A stretch of 51,407 nucleotides of DNA from an uncultured SAR86 cluster bacterium (GTDB lineage Bacteria; Pseudomonadota; Gammaproteobacteria; Magnimaribacterales; AG-339-G14): assembly GCA_902589965.1 (NCBI GenBank), contig CACIUX010000007.1:1-51407 (forward strand), given 5' to 3'. A model generated the notes under the pieces. That model worked only from the letters and a program-made list of their open reading frames with translations, was not told the DNA's origin and did not search any database. The translations under genes were made by a program, and so were the position numbers. How positions within the stretch are numbered: position 1 is the first letter of the stretch; each line of letters starts with the position of its first letter. This document shows, piece after piece, positions 34,145-46,257 of this stretch.

Positions 34145-34783
34145 TTACGGCGCGTAACTGATTGTTAAAGTTACTCCACTGTCACCAGCACCATCTTCCA
34201 TTTCTAGATCGTAGTAGTAAACACCGATACCAAAATCGCCGCCTACACCCCAGTCATATCCAATGAGGAAGTCGTTACTAGTGTCTTCGTAATCACCATA
34301 AGCAATTGAGAAACTACCTGGTCCAGCATCAATTCCATAACCAACTGATACATAATCAGCAGCACCATCAATACCAGCAGCGTAACTAATTCCAAAGCCA
34401 TAGATATCAAAACCTATGTAAGCTTCATCAAAATTAGCATCTGTAGCACCAGGGTAAGTGTAAGTGATGTATCCAACATCTAAAGAGATGTTGTCAGCAA
34501 TGTCTGTGCTGTATCCGAGGTAAACGTCCAATTCTAGTTCAGTTGTATCAACAGCTTCACCATCAGAAAATTGAACACTTGATCCCCAAGTTCCGATGTA
34601 AAATCCGCTATCAGTTGATAGATCAAATCCACCAGCCACAGCAGGACCGCCCGCGCTTTGAGTCATACCTCTCCAGATATAATCTGAAGTAAGTGCTATG
34701 TTTCCAGAAACAGAAACAGCACTTGCTAGTGATGAGACTATTAGCAAAGGAAGGGCTATAACAAACGTTTGTAAATTTTTCAT
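34145..34783 (-). CDS. TorF-family putative outer-membrane porin/beta-barrel protein
   Basis: 212 residues from the ATG at 34783, preceded by AAAGGAG. The signal peptide ends in LASA. The mature part begins VSGNIALTSDYIWRGMTQS, the conserved opening of the TorF/TIGR02001 family. It continues as alternating aromatic strands rich in Gly, Asp and Tyr and ends with an aromatic-containing strand TLTISYAP. It is probably a small outer-membrane barrel. An alternative upstream start adds 11 residues before the signal peptide and is rejected. The protein is very acidic, as is common in marine surface proteins. Confidence 0.82.
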   Translation of the reverse strand: MKNLQTFVIALPLLIVSSLASAVSVSGNIALTSDYIWRGMTQSAGGPAVAGGFDLSTDSGFYIGTWGSSVQFSDGEAVDTTELELDVYLGYSTDIADNISLDVGYITYTYPGATDANFDEAYIGFDIYGFGISYAAGIDGAADYVSVGYGIDAGPGSFSIAYGDYEDTSNDFLIGYDWGVGGDFGIGVYYYDLEMEDGAGDSGVTLTISYAP

Positions 34784-34980
34784 ATAAGCTCCTTTAAGAA
34801 AAAAACCATTAAACACTATAAATATTCACTTGAGTGCACTATTTGTAAGCATTTATAAGGCGCATCATACACTTTTGAAACATTTTTGTATAAAAAATGC
34901 TCCAAATACATACATTTTTTACTAGTATGTCAACAACCTTAAATTTTATATTTTGTTCTCTTTAAAAAAATCATTTATTC

Positions 34981-35988
34981 ATGTTTAATACTTCCTCAAT
35001 GAAAGATATAAAGTACAAAGCTTTTTTTACTCAAGAGACAGAATCTGGTTTTAGCAATTCAATAGAAAGTCTATCAATTGCGGATCTTGAGGAAAATGAT
35101 TTGCTTGTTAAAGTATCTTATTCATCTTTAAATTATAAAGATGCTCTTTCCGCATCAGGCAACAAAGGTGTTACAAGAACCTATCCTCATACTCCAGGAA
35201 TAGATGCCGTTGGTGAAGTTGTTAAAAGTAATTCATCTGATTTCAAAGACGGAGATAAGATTATTGTTACTGGTTATGACCTTGGCATGAATACATACGG
35301 CGGCTTTGGTCAATATATTTCAATTCCAGCTACTTGGGCTATATCTCTTCCCAATGAATTAAGCGAAGCTGAAGCAATGTCTATTGGAACAGCAGGTCTA
35401 ACTGCAGGCTTATGTGTCAGAAAATTACTTCAGAATGACTTAACTCCAGATTCTGGAGATGTTCTGGTCACTGGAGCTTCTGGAGGGGTTGGTTCAGTTG
35501 CTGTCATGGTTTTATCAAAATTAGGTTTTAACGTTGTCGCACTAACTGGAAAACAAGATCAAGTTGATTATTTAGAGTCATTGGGTGCATCCTCGGTAAT
35601 TATTAGAAGCCAAATGGAAGAACAAGGGAAACCACTTCAAAAAGGGATTTATCAAGGCGGGGTCGATACAGTAGGAGGAAACATTTTATCAAATTTCATT
35701 AGCCAAACCTCTCAAAGAGGAGCGATAACTTGCTGCGGTAATGTTGCAAGCGATAAACTGGAAACAAGTATTTTTCCTTTTATTCTTAGAGGAGTTACTT
35801 TGATAGGCATTGATTCAGCTGAATCTTTATTAGAAGTAAAAAAAGAAATTTGGAATAATTTTTCTAATGACTGGAAGATAGATTTAGAAAAAATCACAAA
35901 AGAGGTCTTTCTCGAATCTTTATCAGACGAAGTTGAAAAGATTTTAAAAGGTAATCAGGTTGGAAGAATTAGAGTTAATTTAGGGTAA
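34981..35988 (+). CDS. acuI: YhdH/AcuI-type quinone oxidoreductase (acryloyl-CoA reductase family)
   Basis: 335 residues; an inner ATG at 35002 (MKDIKYKAF) matches the usual family start and may be the real one. Motifs are SSLNYKDALSASGNKGVTR, TYPHTPGIDAVG, GTAGLTAGLC and the NADPH loop VTGASGGVGSVAV. AcuI reduces acryloyl-CoA to propionyl-CoA, which matters in DMSP use by marine bacteria. No other DMSP gene is in the window, so the role is inferred from family only. It precedes a small membrane ORF by three bases. Confidence 0.87.
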   Translation: MFNTSSMKDIKYKAFFTQETESGFSNSIESLSIADLEENDLLVKVSYSSLNYKDALSASGNKGVTRTYPHTPGIDAVGEVVKSNSSDFKDGDKIIVTGYDLGMNTYGGFGQYISIPATWAISLPNELSEAEAMSIGTAGLTAGLCVRKLLQNDLTPDSGDVLVTGASGGVGSVAVMVLSKLGFNVVALTGKQDQVDYLESLGASSVIIRSQMEEQGKPLQKGIYQGGVDTVGGNILSNFISQTSQRGAITCCGNVASDKLETSIFPFILRGVTLIGIDSAESLLEVKKEIWNNFSNDWKIDLEKITKEVFLESLSDEVEKILKGNQVGRIRVNLG

Positions 35989-35991
35989 ATT

Positions 35992-36114
35992 ATGAACGAT
36001 GAATTTTATGAAAAAAAAACTGATAAAGAAGATAGTAAATTTGATGCAATCGTATCTGTAGTTGTTATTTTAGCTGTAACAGCTGCGATCGTTCTTTATG
36101 TTTCATCTCAATAA
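35992..36114 (+). CDS. 40-residue single-helix membrane peptide
   Basis: A 40-codon ORF reading MNDEFYEKKTDKEDSKFD followed by a hydrophobic helix (about 19-38) and SSQ. The charged cytoplasmic head and single helix resemble many small bacterial membrane proteins with no assigned role. It lies three bases after the reductase gene and 18 bases before the nitronate monooxygenase gene, filling the gap exactly, which supports it being real. Confidence 0.6.
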   Translation: MNDEFYEKKTDKEDSKFDAIVSVVVILAVTAAIVLYVSSQ

Positions 36115-36132
36115 ATCTTAAGGAGTAAATTA

Positions 36133-37104
36133 ATGGAAGTTAAAGAATTATTAAAAGATTTAAGAATCCCAGTTATCGGAGCGCCTTTGTTTACGGTTTC
36201 TTATCCAGAACTTGTAATCGCTCAATGTAAAGCAGGGATTGTAGGAAGTTTTCCTGCTTTAAATGCAAGACCTGCTGAAGAATTAGAGAAATGGTTTCAA
36301 AGGATATCTGCAGAACTAGATCAGCACACTAAAGATAACCCTGATTCACCGGCAGCGCCTTTTGCAGTAAATCAAATCTGTCATAAGTCTAATGATAGGT
36401 TGGAACACGATGTTGAAGTATGTGTTGAATATAAAGTTCCAATGATAATTACAAGCTTAAGAGCACCAAAATTCGTTGTGGATGCCGTTCATAGTTACGG
36501 CGGAGTAGTTATGCATGATGTAATTAATATCAGACATGCTAAAAAGGCAATTGATGAGGGAGCTGATGGATTAATTTTAGTCTGTGCAGGTGCTGGAGGG
36601 CATGCTGGTACATTAAGTCCATTTGCTTTGGTAAGTGAAGTAAGAGAATTTTTTGATGGGCCCATTGCATTATCAGGATCAATATCTCAAGGTTCCTCAG
36701 TATTATCAGCTCAAGCTATGGGTGCAGATTTTGCTTACGTTGGAACAAGATTTATTGCTACAGAGGAAGCAAATGCTTCAGAAGGCTATAAACAAATGAT
36801 TGTTGAAAGTGCTGCTAACGATATTATGTACTCTTCAACTTTTACAGGAGTTCACGGTAATTACTTAAAGCCTAGCGTTGTCAAAGCTGGATTAGATCCA
36901 GACAATCTTCCAGTTTCTGGAAAAGATGATATGAATTTCGGTTCATCTGGCTCAGCTATGAAAGATAACTCTTCCAAAGCCTGGAAAGACATATGGGGTT
37001 CTGGCCAAGGTATTGGAACGATCAAAAATGCTCCTCCTGTTAAAGAGGTGGTTGATCAGATGGTAGAAGAATATCAAACCATGAAAACAAAATTAGCTGT
37101 CTGA
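36133..37104 (+). CDS. Nitronate monooxygenase-like FMN enzyme (NPD family)
   Basis: 323 residues, TIM-barrel FMN enzyme of the 2-nitropropane dioxygenase family. Motifs include PVIGAPLFTVSYPELV at the start, the loop GADGLILVCAGAGGHAG with a His in the active-site position, SGSISQGSSVLSAQAMGADF and YVGTRFIATEEA. Such enzymes oxidise nitronates or reduce enoyl substrates. AAGGAG is 7 bases before the ATG. The 3' end overlaps the crotonase gene by 12 bases. Confidence 0.85.
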   Translation: MEVKELLKDLRIPVIGAPLFTVSYPELVIAQCKAGIVGSFPALNARPAEELEKWFQRISAELDQHTKDNPDSPAAPFAVNQICHKSNDRLEHDVEVCVEYKVPMIITSLRAPKFVVDAVHSYGGVVMHDVINIRHAKKAIDEGADGLILVCAGAGGHAGTLSPFALVSEVREFFDGPIALSGSISQGSSVLSAQAMGADFAYVGTRFIATEEANASEGYKQMIVESAANDIMYSSTFTGVHGNYLKPSVVKAGLDPDNLPVSGKDDMNFGSSGSAMKDNSSKAWKDIWGSGQGIGTIKNAPPVKEVVDQMVEEYQTMKTKLAV

Positions 37105-37821
37105 ATAATTTTGAGTCAATAGAAATTGATCATAATCCATATGCATAATTGCAAGGGCATCATGGAAAGCGAGAACATTCATACTTTTTTTGATCATTTG
37201 AGAAGCTAATGGAGACCTTGATTTAAACTTCTTAACCCATTCATTAATAATTTTAATTTTGTCATCCTCATCAAACAGATCATCAAAAAAATTAAATTTA
37301 CTTAAATCCTCCGTAGAATAATTTAGCCCAGAAATAACCATTTCTTTTGTTTTTGTGGATCCTACAATATTTTGAAGTAAAGGTAGTCCAAGCCAATTTA
37401 GATTCATCCCTAAGACAATTTCTGGATAACCAATAATTGTATCTTTGTTACCTATCCTGAAATCGCAAGCTGTTGCAATTACTGCAGCCCCCCCTAGAGT
37501 ATAGCCATTAGTGACACAGATAGTTATTTGAGGAGTAGACAGAATGGCTTCTATGCATTCTTTGCCATAATTCTTTTGCCATCTTTCTAAGTTATTTTTT
37601 ATATTTGGTTTTTCTTTTATATCTGCCCCAGCAGAAAAATTATTTTCATTGGAATGAAGAACTATGATTTTAATTTTGCTATTCTTTGAAGCTTCTAAAA
37701 AGACTTTTTTTAATTCATCAAGAGTTTTTGTGTTAAGAGCATTCATAGACTCCTTTCGAGTTAACTCAATATAAAAAACACCGTTTTTAAGTTTCGTTTC
37801 TAAATATTTATACTTATTCAT
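37093..37821 (-). CDS. Enoyl-CoA hydratase/isomerase (crotonase) family protein
   Basis: 242 residues. The oxyanion-hole motifs are FSAGADIK and NGYTLGGAAVIATACD. In authentic hydratases the second motif contains a catalytic Glu (GGGCELA); here that place is Val. The second catalytic Glu is kept in YPEIVLG, but the following GAGGT is changed to MNLNWLG. This fits an isomerase or other crotonase reaction better than simple hydration. Lengths and fold markers are otherwise normal. It is convergent with the NMO-like gene and lies upstream-adjacent (23 bases) to trxB on the same strand. Confidence 0.8.
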   Translation of the reverse strand: MNKYKYLETKLKNGVFYIELTRKESMNALNTKTLDELKKVFLEASKNSKIKIIVLHSNENNFSAGADIKEKPNIKNNLERWQKNYGKECIEAILSTPQITICVTNGYTLGGAAVIATACDFRIGNKDTIIGYPEIVLGMNLNWLGLPLLQNIVGSTKTKEMVISGLNYSTEDLSKFNFFDDLFDEDDKIKIINEWVKKFKSRSPLASQMIKKSMNVLAFHDALAIMHMDYDQFLLTQNYSDS

Positions 37822-37844
37822 AAAGTGAAGACTATAAGAAAGAT

Positions 37845-38786
<942 letters not shown>

Positions 38787-38820
38787 CTATCTTTAAAAAT
38801 GTTAAAATACCTAAAAACTA

Positions 38821-41176
38821 GTGAACAAACGCAAATCAAATAAAAGATCTTTTAACGGATTCAATTCTATATCTTTAAGCCCATCAATAAAAACTTACTT
38901 AGTTGATGCTTTTATACTTTTTTTACTCTTAATAGCTATTATAAGCACAATCTCACTAGCTTCGTTTACAAGAGAAGATGCAGCATGGACAACACAAAAC
39001 ATTGTCGGTGAAACTTCGTATCAAAATGCAATTGGATTGATTGGAGCATGGATCAGTGATCTTCTTTATTCTTTTTTTGGTGTTGTAGCTTGGATAGTTC
39101 CTTCATTATTTTATTTAGTTGCTTTTGCTTATTTGTTTAACAAAGAGACCAAAGAGATAGTGACTCAATCCTCTTGGATAAGATTCTTCATAGCCATGCC
39201 ATTTGGTTTAGTGCTAATAGCTATTTCTTCGAGCGCTCTTGTAGCAATTCATTTCAATTTTGGACAAAATTATTTTCCTCAAGGCTCCGAAGGAATTTTA
39301 GGAAAAATTACTTCTTCTCCATTAATTTTGTATTTAAATAAAGTTGGCGCCACTATCTTTGTAATATTTTTATTTCTATTAGGGATCACAGCATTTTTTA
39401 AGATAAATTGGAAAAATTTTATATCAAATTTTTTAGACTTTATTGTTAACTCTTCTTTTTATATCAAACAATCTTCACTGTCTCTTAGAGCAAATATTCA
39501 ATCTTTTTTAAATAAAAGAAAAGAAAAAAATAGCAGACAAAAATTTCTGGATGAGCATAAAGCCAAGATCAACGAAATGCCAGAACCTAAAATTATTCCT
39601 GCAGAGAAAAAAGTTGAAGAAGGGAAAAAAGTTCACAAAGAAAAACAGCAGGAATTATTTAAGGATCCTGCACCTGGCGATATGCCCAAAATTGGATTGC
39701 TTGATGAAAAAGAGACTATCGGAAAAGAAATATCATCAAAGGAGAAGTATGAACTTGAAATCTTAAAAGAGGCATTAATTACTAAGTTGGCCGAATTCAA
39801 GATTACTGGTCCTGAAGGTGAATATGCAGTTGTTAAAGAGACTATGCGCGGACCGGTTGTAACAAGATTTGAAGTAGAGTTGCCCAAAGGTATTAAGGTT
39901 TCACAAGTTTCTAACTTGAATAAGGATTTAGCTAGATCTCTTGGCGTTGGAAGCATAAGAATTGTCGAAGTAATAGAAGGTCGGGAAACCATTGGTATTG
40001 AGGTTCCTAATTCAGAAAGAGAAAACGTTTTGCTGAGCGAGATAATTGCTTCAAAATTATTCGAAGATGCAAAAAGCTCTGTATCTTTGGCTTTCGGTAA
40101 AAACATTGAAGGCGTTCCAGTGGTTGAAGATCTTGCTGGACTTCCACATATGTTAGTTGCGGGAACAACGGGTTCCGGAAAGTCAGTTGCTTTAAATTCC
40201 ATGTTGATGAGCATCCTCTATAAAGCAACCCCCGATCAAGTTAAATTCGTTCTCATTGATCCTAAAATGCTTGAATTATCTGTTTACGAGGATTTGCCTC
40301 ATTTGCTATGTCCAGTTATCACCGACATGTCTGAAGCAGCAAATGGTCTCAGATGGTGTGTAAATGAAATGGAAAAAAGATACCGACTAATGGCATCACT
40401 TTCTGTAAGGAATTTAAACGGTCTAAACTCAAAAATAAGAAAAGCCAGAGAGGATGGAGAGCCCTTAACGGATCCTCTATGGAAAAGAAATCCAGAAAAA
40501 GAAGATGACAATCCTCCTGAATTAGAAGAACTTCCTTTAATAGTGATCGCAGTCGATGAGTTAGCTGACCTAATGATGGTAGTTGGAAAAAAAGTAGAAC
40601 ATCTAATTGCACGCCTTGCTCAAAAAGCCAGAGCAGCAGGTATTCACATGCTTCTAGCAACACAAAGACCCTCTGTCGATGTAATTACCGGTTTAATCAA
40701 GGCAAATATCTCTGCAAGGATGGCTTTTAATGTTGCCTCTTCGATGGATTCAAGGGTTGTATTAGATCAAGTAGGTGCTGAACAACTGCTCGGAAAAGGA
40801 GATATGCTCTATATAGGTTCAGGAACATCCATTCCTTTAAGAGTTCATGGTGCTTATGTTGGCGAGGAAGAAATTATCAGAGTAGTGGAGGATTGGAAAC
40901 ACAGACAAACTGTAAGTTATTTAGAAGAAGTCACTAAGTCTCCAGAATCTTCTGAAGGACCAAGTGGAGAATCCGATGAAGAGAAAGATGAGTTTTATGA
41001 CCAAGCAGTTGCATTTGTTATAGATTCTAGAAGAGCATCTATATCAGCTGTTCAAAGAAAATTTAGAATAGGTTACAACAGAGCAGCAAGATTAATAGAA
41101 ACGATGGAAAGTGCAGGAATCGTCAGTGAAATGAACTCCAATGGGAACAGAGAAGTTTTATCTCAAAAAGTTGAAC

Positions 41177-41184
<8 letters not shown>
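38821..41184 (+). CDS. ftsK: DNA translocase FtsK
   Basis: 787 residues from GTG. Four N-terminal membrane helices (about 28-48, 80-105, 115-140, 160-190) are followed by a short charged linker (to about 310), much shorter than in E. coli. The motor has Walker A GTTGSGKS (about 446) and Walker B LIVIAVDELADLMM (about 573). The C-terminal winged-helix gamma domain (about 725-787) contains VQRKFRIGYNRAARLIETME. FtsK localises to the septum and pumps DNA toward KOPS/dif for XerCD resolution. lolA overlaps its end. Confidence 0.96.
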
Positions 41185-42987
<1,803 letters not shown>

Positions 42988-43037
42988 TATAACAAAAAAA
43001 TTAAACTATTAAATTTTCTAAGTTGTAACATAGTTAT

Positions 43038-43060
43038 ATGAATTTTTAATTAAAATTCAT
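43038..43060. repeat. Inverted repeat upstream of the TonB-dependent receptor
   Basis: ATGAATTTT and AAAATTCAT (9 bp arms, TAATT between) lie 25-47 bases before the receptor ATG. They are followed by ATCATTATC, which equals one half of the Fur box consensus. The palindrome could be an operator. The receptor start has a clear AAAGGAG ribosome site. Confidence 0.45.
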
Positions 43061-43084
43061 CATTATCTAAAGGAGCGAATAAAC

Positions 43085-46000
43085 ATGATCCCCAAAAATT
43101 TAATTAAATTATTTCTGATAGCTTTTTTAAGTAGTTTTCTTTTTTCAGTAGAAACTACATCCAATTTCAAAGGTATAGTGACTGACCTTTCAGGCAATGC
43201 CTTAGAAGACGCTGAAATAACTATTGTTAATAATTCAACAAACAAATCCAGTACGACTTCTAGTAATGAATCTGGTGCGTTCGTTTTAACAAACCTTGCA
43301 GTTGGAGGTCCTTATACTGTAACTGTAACTTCAAGTGTAGGCTCACAGATTTATCAGGATGTTTTCTTAAATCTGGGTCAAACTTTATCTTTAAACGTTG
43401 TATTGTCTGACTTCGAGTCTCTTGTAGTAACAGGAGAACAGTTAGCTCAGGCGCAAGTGGCTTTAGGTCCAAATAAAGTATTTAACGCTGAGGATCTTGA
43501 TGCTGCAGTAGCATATGACAAAGATATCAAAGAAGTTCTTGCAGAAGATCCAAGACTCTACGTAGATATTACTTCTTCTTCGGCGTACAGAGGTTTGCAA
43601 TGTAACGGACAAAATCCTAGATACAATACTTTTTCAATAGATGGCATACCAATGAATGATGGTTTTGGGCTGAACAGTAATGGTTACCCAACCAATCGAT
43701 TGCCTTTTTCTTTTGATTCAATAAAACAAGTATCTGCTGAATTCGCTCCATTTGACGTTAAGTATGGTGGTTTTTCAGCTTGTGTAATAAATGCAGTTAC
43801 TAAATCTGGAACTAATGAGATTAGCGGAAGCGCTTACTATGAGTATGCGGGTGATGATTTAGTTGGAACTGAAATTGATGGTGTAAAAGGAAACATGGTG
43901 CCCTTTGAAGAGAATAAATACGGATTTACTCTTGGTGGTCCAATTGTTCAAGACAAAGCCTTTTTCTTTATATCTGTAGAAAGATACGATGATGTTGATG
44001 TTGATCCTTTTGGACCTCAAGGTTCTGGCGCTCCTTCTGAGCTAGATTTTTTAAGTGCTGCAGATTTCGACAGAATTGTTGATATAGCTAAAAATAAATA
44101 TGGTTTTGATCCTGGATCAATTGGTGGAGCCTTAGACAGTTATGATAATAAATTTCTTGCAAAATTTGATGTAGAAGCTGACGAAAATAATTCCTTATCA
44201 ATCACATTTAATTACAACGACGGATTTAATAACCAAGCATCAGATTCATCACCAAGTGAATTTGAATTCAGCAAGCACTTTTATGAAAGAGGTCATGAAA
44301 TGCTTGCGCTTAACTTAGAGCTTTACTCTCAAATTTCGAACAACCTCAGCAGCGAGTTAAGAGTAGGGTACAGAGACGTTGATAACAGACAAATAGGACT
44401 AGGTGGACCTTTTGGAGATTTTCAAATTGATGTAGTAAATCCAGCAAATAATTCTGAAGGTACTGTTTACCTTGGTGGAACAGATGATTCCAGACAGGCT
44501 AATAAGATGGACTACTCAACGACCATTCTTCAATTTTCTCTCGATCATTTAGTTGATAATCATCTCTTAACTTATGGAATTGAATACGAAGATACAAATA
44601 TCTTTAACTTATTTATGCAGCATTCCCTCAATGGTGAATGGGATTTCTATGGCGGTATTGATGATTTTGATGCAGGTCTCGCCAGAGTCTACTTTGGTAA
44701 CACTCCTTCCCTGAATGAAAACGCAGCTGCTGCGGATTGGGGTTATGGTCTTGCAACAATATTTTTTCAGGATGAAATACAAACTGGTAACACCGAAATC
44801 GTAATAGGCCTTAGATATGATACTTATATGGTTGATGGTAAGCCTGCAGAGAATCCAACTTTTAAAGCTGCTTATGGCTACTCAAATACAATCACTCATG
44901 ATGGTGCTGATGCTTTAATGCTCCGAATTGGTTTCAATACTCAAGTAACTGAATTCACAAATGTTTACGGTGGGTATGGAGGCTTTTCCGGAGGTAATCC
45001 TAACGTATGGTACTCAAATATGTTTTCTAACGATGGCGTGACTGCAATTCAAGTTAATCAAAGAAATATGGAAATCTTTACTGAGCCTATGTGTAACAGT
45101 GATACTGGAGCACCTACCGATGCAGGCCCAGGATATGCCGTTCCGTGTTCTCTAGTTGCCAAAGTACAAAGTGGATCTGCAGATACAGATACAAATACCA
45201 CAGATGCTAATTTCGAAGTCCCAATTGTCCACAAATTTGCATTAGGTCTAAATTCTAGTTTTGGAGTTGAAGATCTTTTATTCAATATGGATGTAATTGC
45301 AACTGAAGTTGAAAATCCAGCTATCATCAATGATATTAATGTTTCTAAGACAGGAGAAACAGATTTCACTGGAAGACCTTACTATAATTGCTCAGGTGGA
45401 AATGCTAGAGATTCATTTACTTGTTTTGGTCCATTTGACTTTCAACTTACCAATTCTAGTCAAAGTCCAGTTGGTCTAACATATTCATTATCATTGAGTA
45501 AGTTATGGCGAGAAAGTGACGTGAGATTTTCTATAGGTTATGCTAATACATCTCTTCAAGATGTGACTCCGATGACTTCAAATGTTGCTTACTCTAACTT
45601 TACAGGAGTTGCCACAATAGATAGAAACAATCCTACTGTTGCACAATCCAATCATGTTATCCCTGAGAGGATTACTGCATCGTTGAGATATCAACCCGTC
45701 ACTATAGAAGGCGGTTATCGTTTTAAAGCTTCGTTATTTATTAATAGATTCCAAAGTAGATCTTACTCATACACTTACGATGGTGAGGAACATGGACAAA
45801 CACCTGCTTTTACGGATCAGTCATTACTTTATGTACCAACTAATGCAGCTGATCCTAACGTAGTCTTTGATGGTATAAGTCCTGCAGCTTTCTTTGCTAT
45901 AACTGATGCTGCTGGCTGTCCTAGGGGCCAATATTGTCCTAGAAATTCAATCGATGGTGCTTGGAATACTTCTATCAACCTTAAACTTGCTCAAGAATTT

Positions 46001-46249
46001 CCTGGATTTGCTCCAGATCATGAAGCAGAAATTTACATGGTTATCAAAAACCTAGGTAATTTAGTTAATTCTAAATATGGAATTTTTAGAGAACCTGGAT
46101 TTCCTAGTATGCAAAAAGTAGCTAGATTAAGTGAGATTGATGATGAAGGAAGATATGTCTACGACAGACTTTATTCTCCAAGAGGTTCAAGCATTAGCCC
46201 TTACGCTAGTACTTATGAAGTTAAATTTGGATTCTATTACAGATTCTAA
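43085..46249 (+). CDS. TonB-dependent receptor, Oar-like, with N-terminal carboxypeptidase-regulatory-like domain
   Basis: 1054 residues. The signal peptide (1-20) is followed by a carboxypeptidase-regulatory-like beta-sandwich (about 24-95, FKGIVTDLSGNALEDAEI). The plug region (about 110-240) includes NPRYNTFSIDGIPMNDGF and INAVTKSGTNEISGSAYYEY. The barrel runs to the C-terminal aromatic strand KFGFYYRF. Extracellular parts carry paired cysteines, for example CNSD...VPCS and GCPRGQYC, probably disulfides. Oar-like receptors import or display large substrates at the outer membrane; the ligand is unknown. It stands alone in its transcription unit, closed by a hairpin terminator. Confidence 0.9.
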   Translation: MIPKNLIKLFLIAFLSSFLFSVETTSNFKGIVTDLSGNALEDAEITIVNNSTNKSSTTSSNESGAFVLTNLAVGGPYTVTVTSSVGSQIYQDVFLNLGQTLSLNVVLSDFESLVVTGEQLAQAQVALGPNKVFNAEDLDAAVAYDKDIKEVLAEDPRLYVDITSSSAYRGLQCNGQNPRYNTFSIDGIPMNDGFGLNSNGYPTNRLPFSFDSIKQVSAEFAPFDVKYGGFSACVINAVTKSGTNEISGSAYYEYAGDDLVGTEIDGVKGNMVPFEENKYGFTLGGPIVQDKAFFFISVERYDDVDVDPFGPQGSGAPSELDFLSAADFDRIVDIAKNKYGFDPGSIGGALDSYDNKFLAKFDVEADENNSLSITFNYNDGFNNQASDSSPSEFEFSKHFYERGHEMLALNLELYSQISNNLSSELRVGYRDVDNRQIGLGGPFGDFQIDVVNPANNSEGTVYLGGTDDSRQANKMDYSTTILQFSLDHLVDNHLLTYGIEYEDTNIFNLFMQHSLNGEWDFYGGIDDFDAGLARVYFGNTPSLNENAAAADWGYGLATIFFQDEIQTGNTEIVIGLRYDTYMVDGKPAENPTFKAAYGYSNTITHDGADALMLRIGFNTQVTEFTNVYGGYGGFSGGNPNVWYSNMFSNDGVTAIQVNQRNMEIFTEPMCNSDTGAPTDAGPGYAVPCSLVAKVQSGSADTDTNTTDANFEVPIVHKFALGLNSSFGVEDLLFNMDVIATEVENPAIINDINVSKTGETDFTGRPYYNCSGGNARDSFTCFGPFDFQLTNSSQSPVGLTYSLSLSKLWRESDVRFSIGYANTSLQDVTPMTSNVAYSNFTGVATIDRNNPTVAQSNHVIPERITASLRYQPVTIEGGYRFKASLFINRFQSRSYSYTYDGEEHGQTPAFTDQSLLYVPTNAADPNVVFDGISPAAFFAITDAAGCPRGQYCPRNSIDGAWNTSINLKLAQEFPGFAPDHEAEIYMVIKNLGNLVNSKYGIFREPGFPSMQKVARLSEIDDEGRYVYDRLYSPRGSSISPYASTYEVKFGFYYRF

Positions 46250-46257
46250 TATTTAAT

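Noticed and set aside
34981-35988. A DMSP-degradation locus based on the AcuI-like gene
   Set aside because: No dddD, dmdA or other DMSP gene is in the window, so only the family name supports it.
39633-40214. A 193-codon minus-strand ORF inside ftsK
   Set aside because: It is antisense to the conserved FtsK motor; the serine/threonine-rich product has no recognisable pattern.
45058-45369. Minus-strand ORF inside the TonB receptor
   Set aside because: Antisense shadow of a well-defined beta-barrel coding region.
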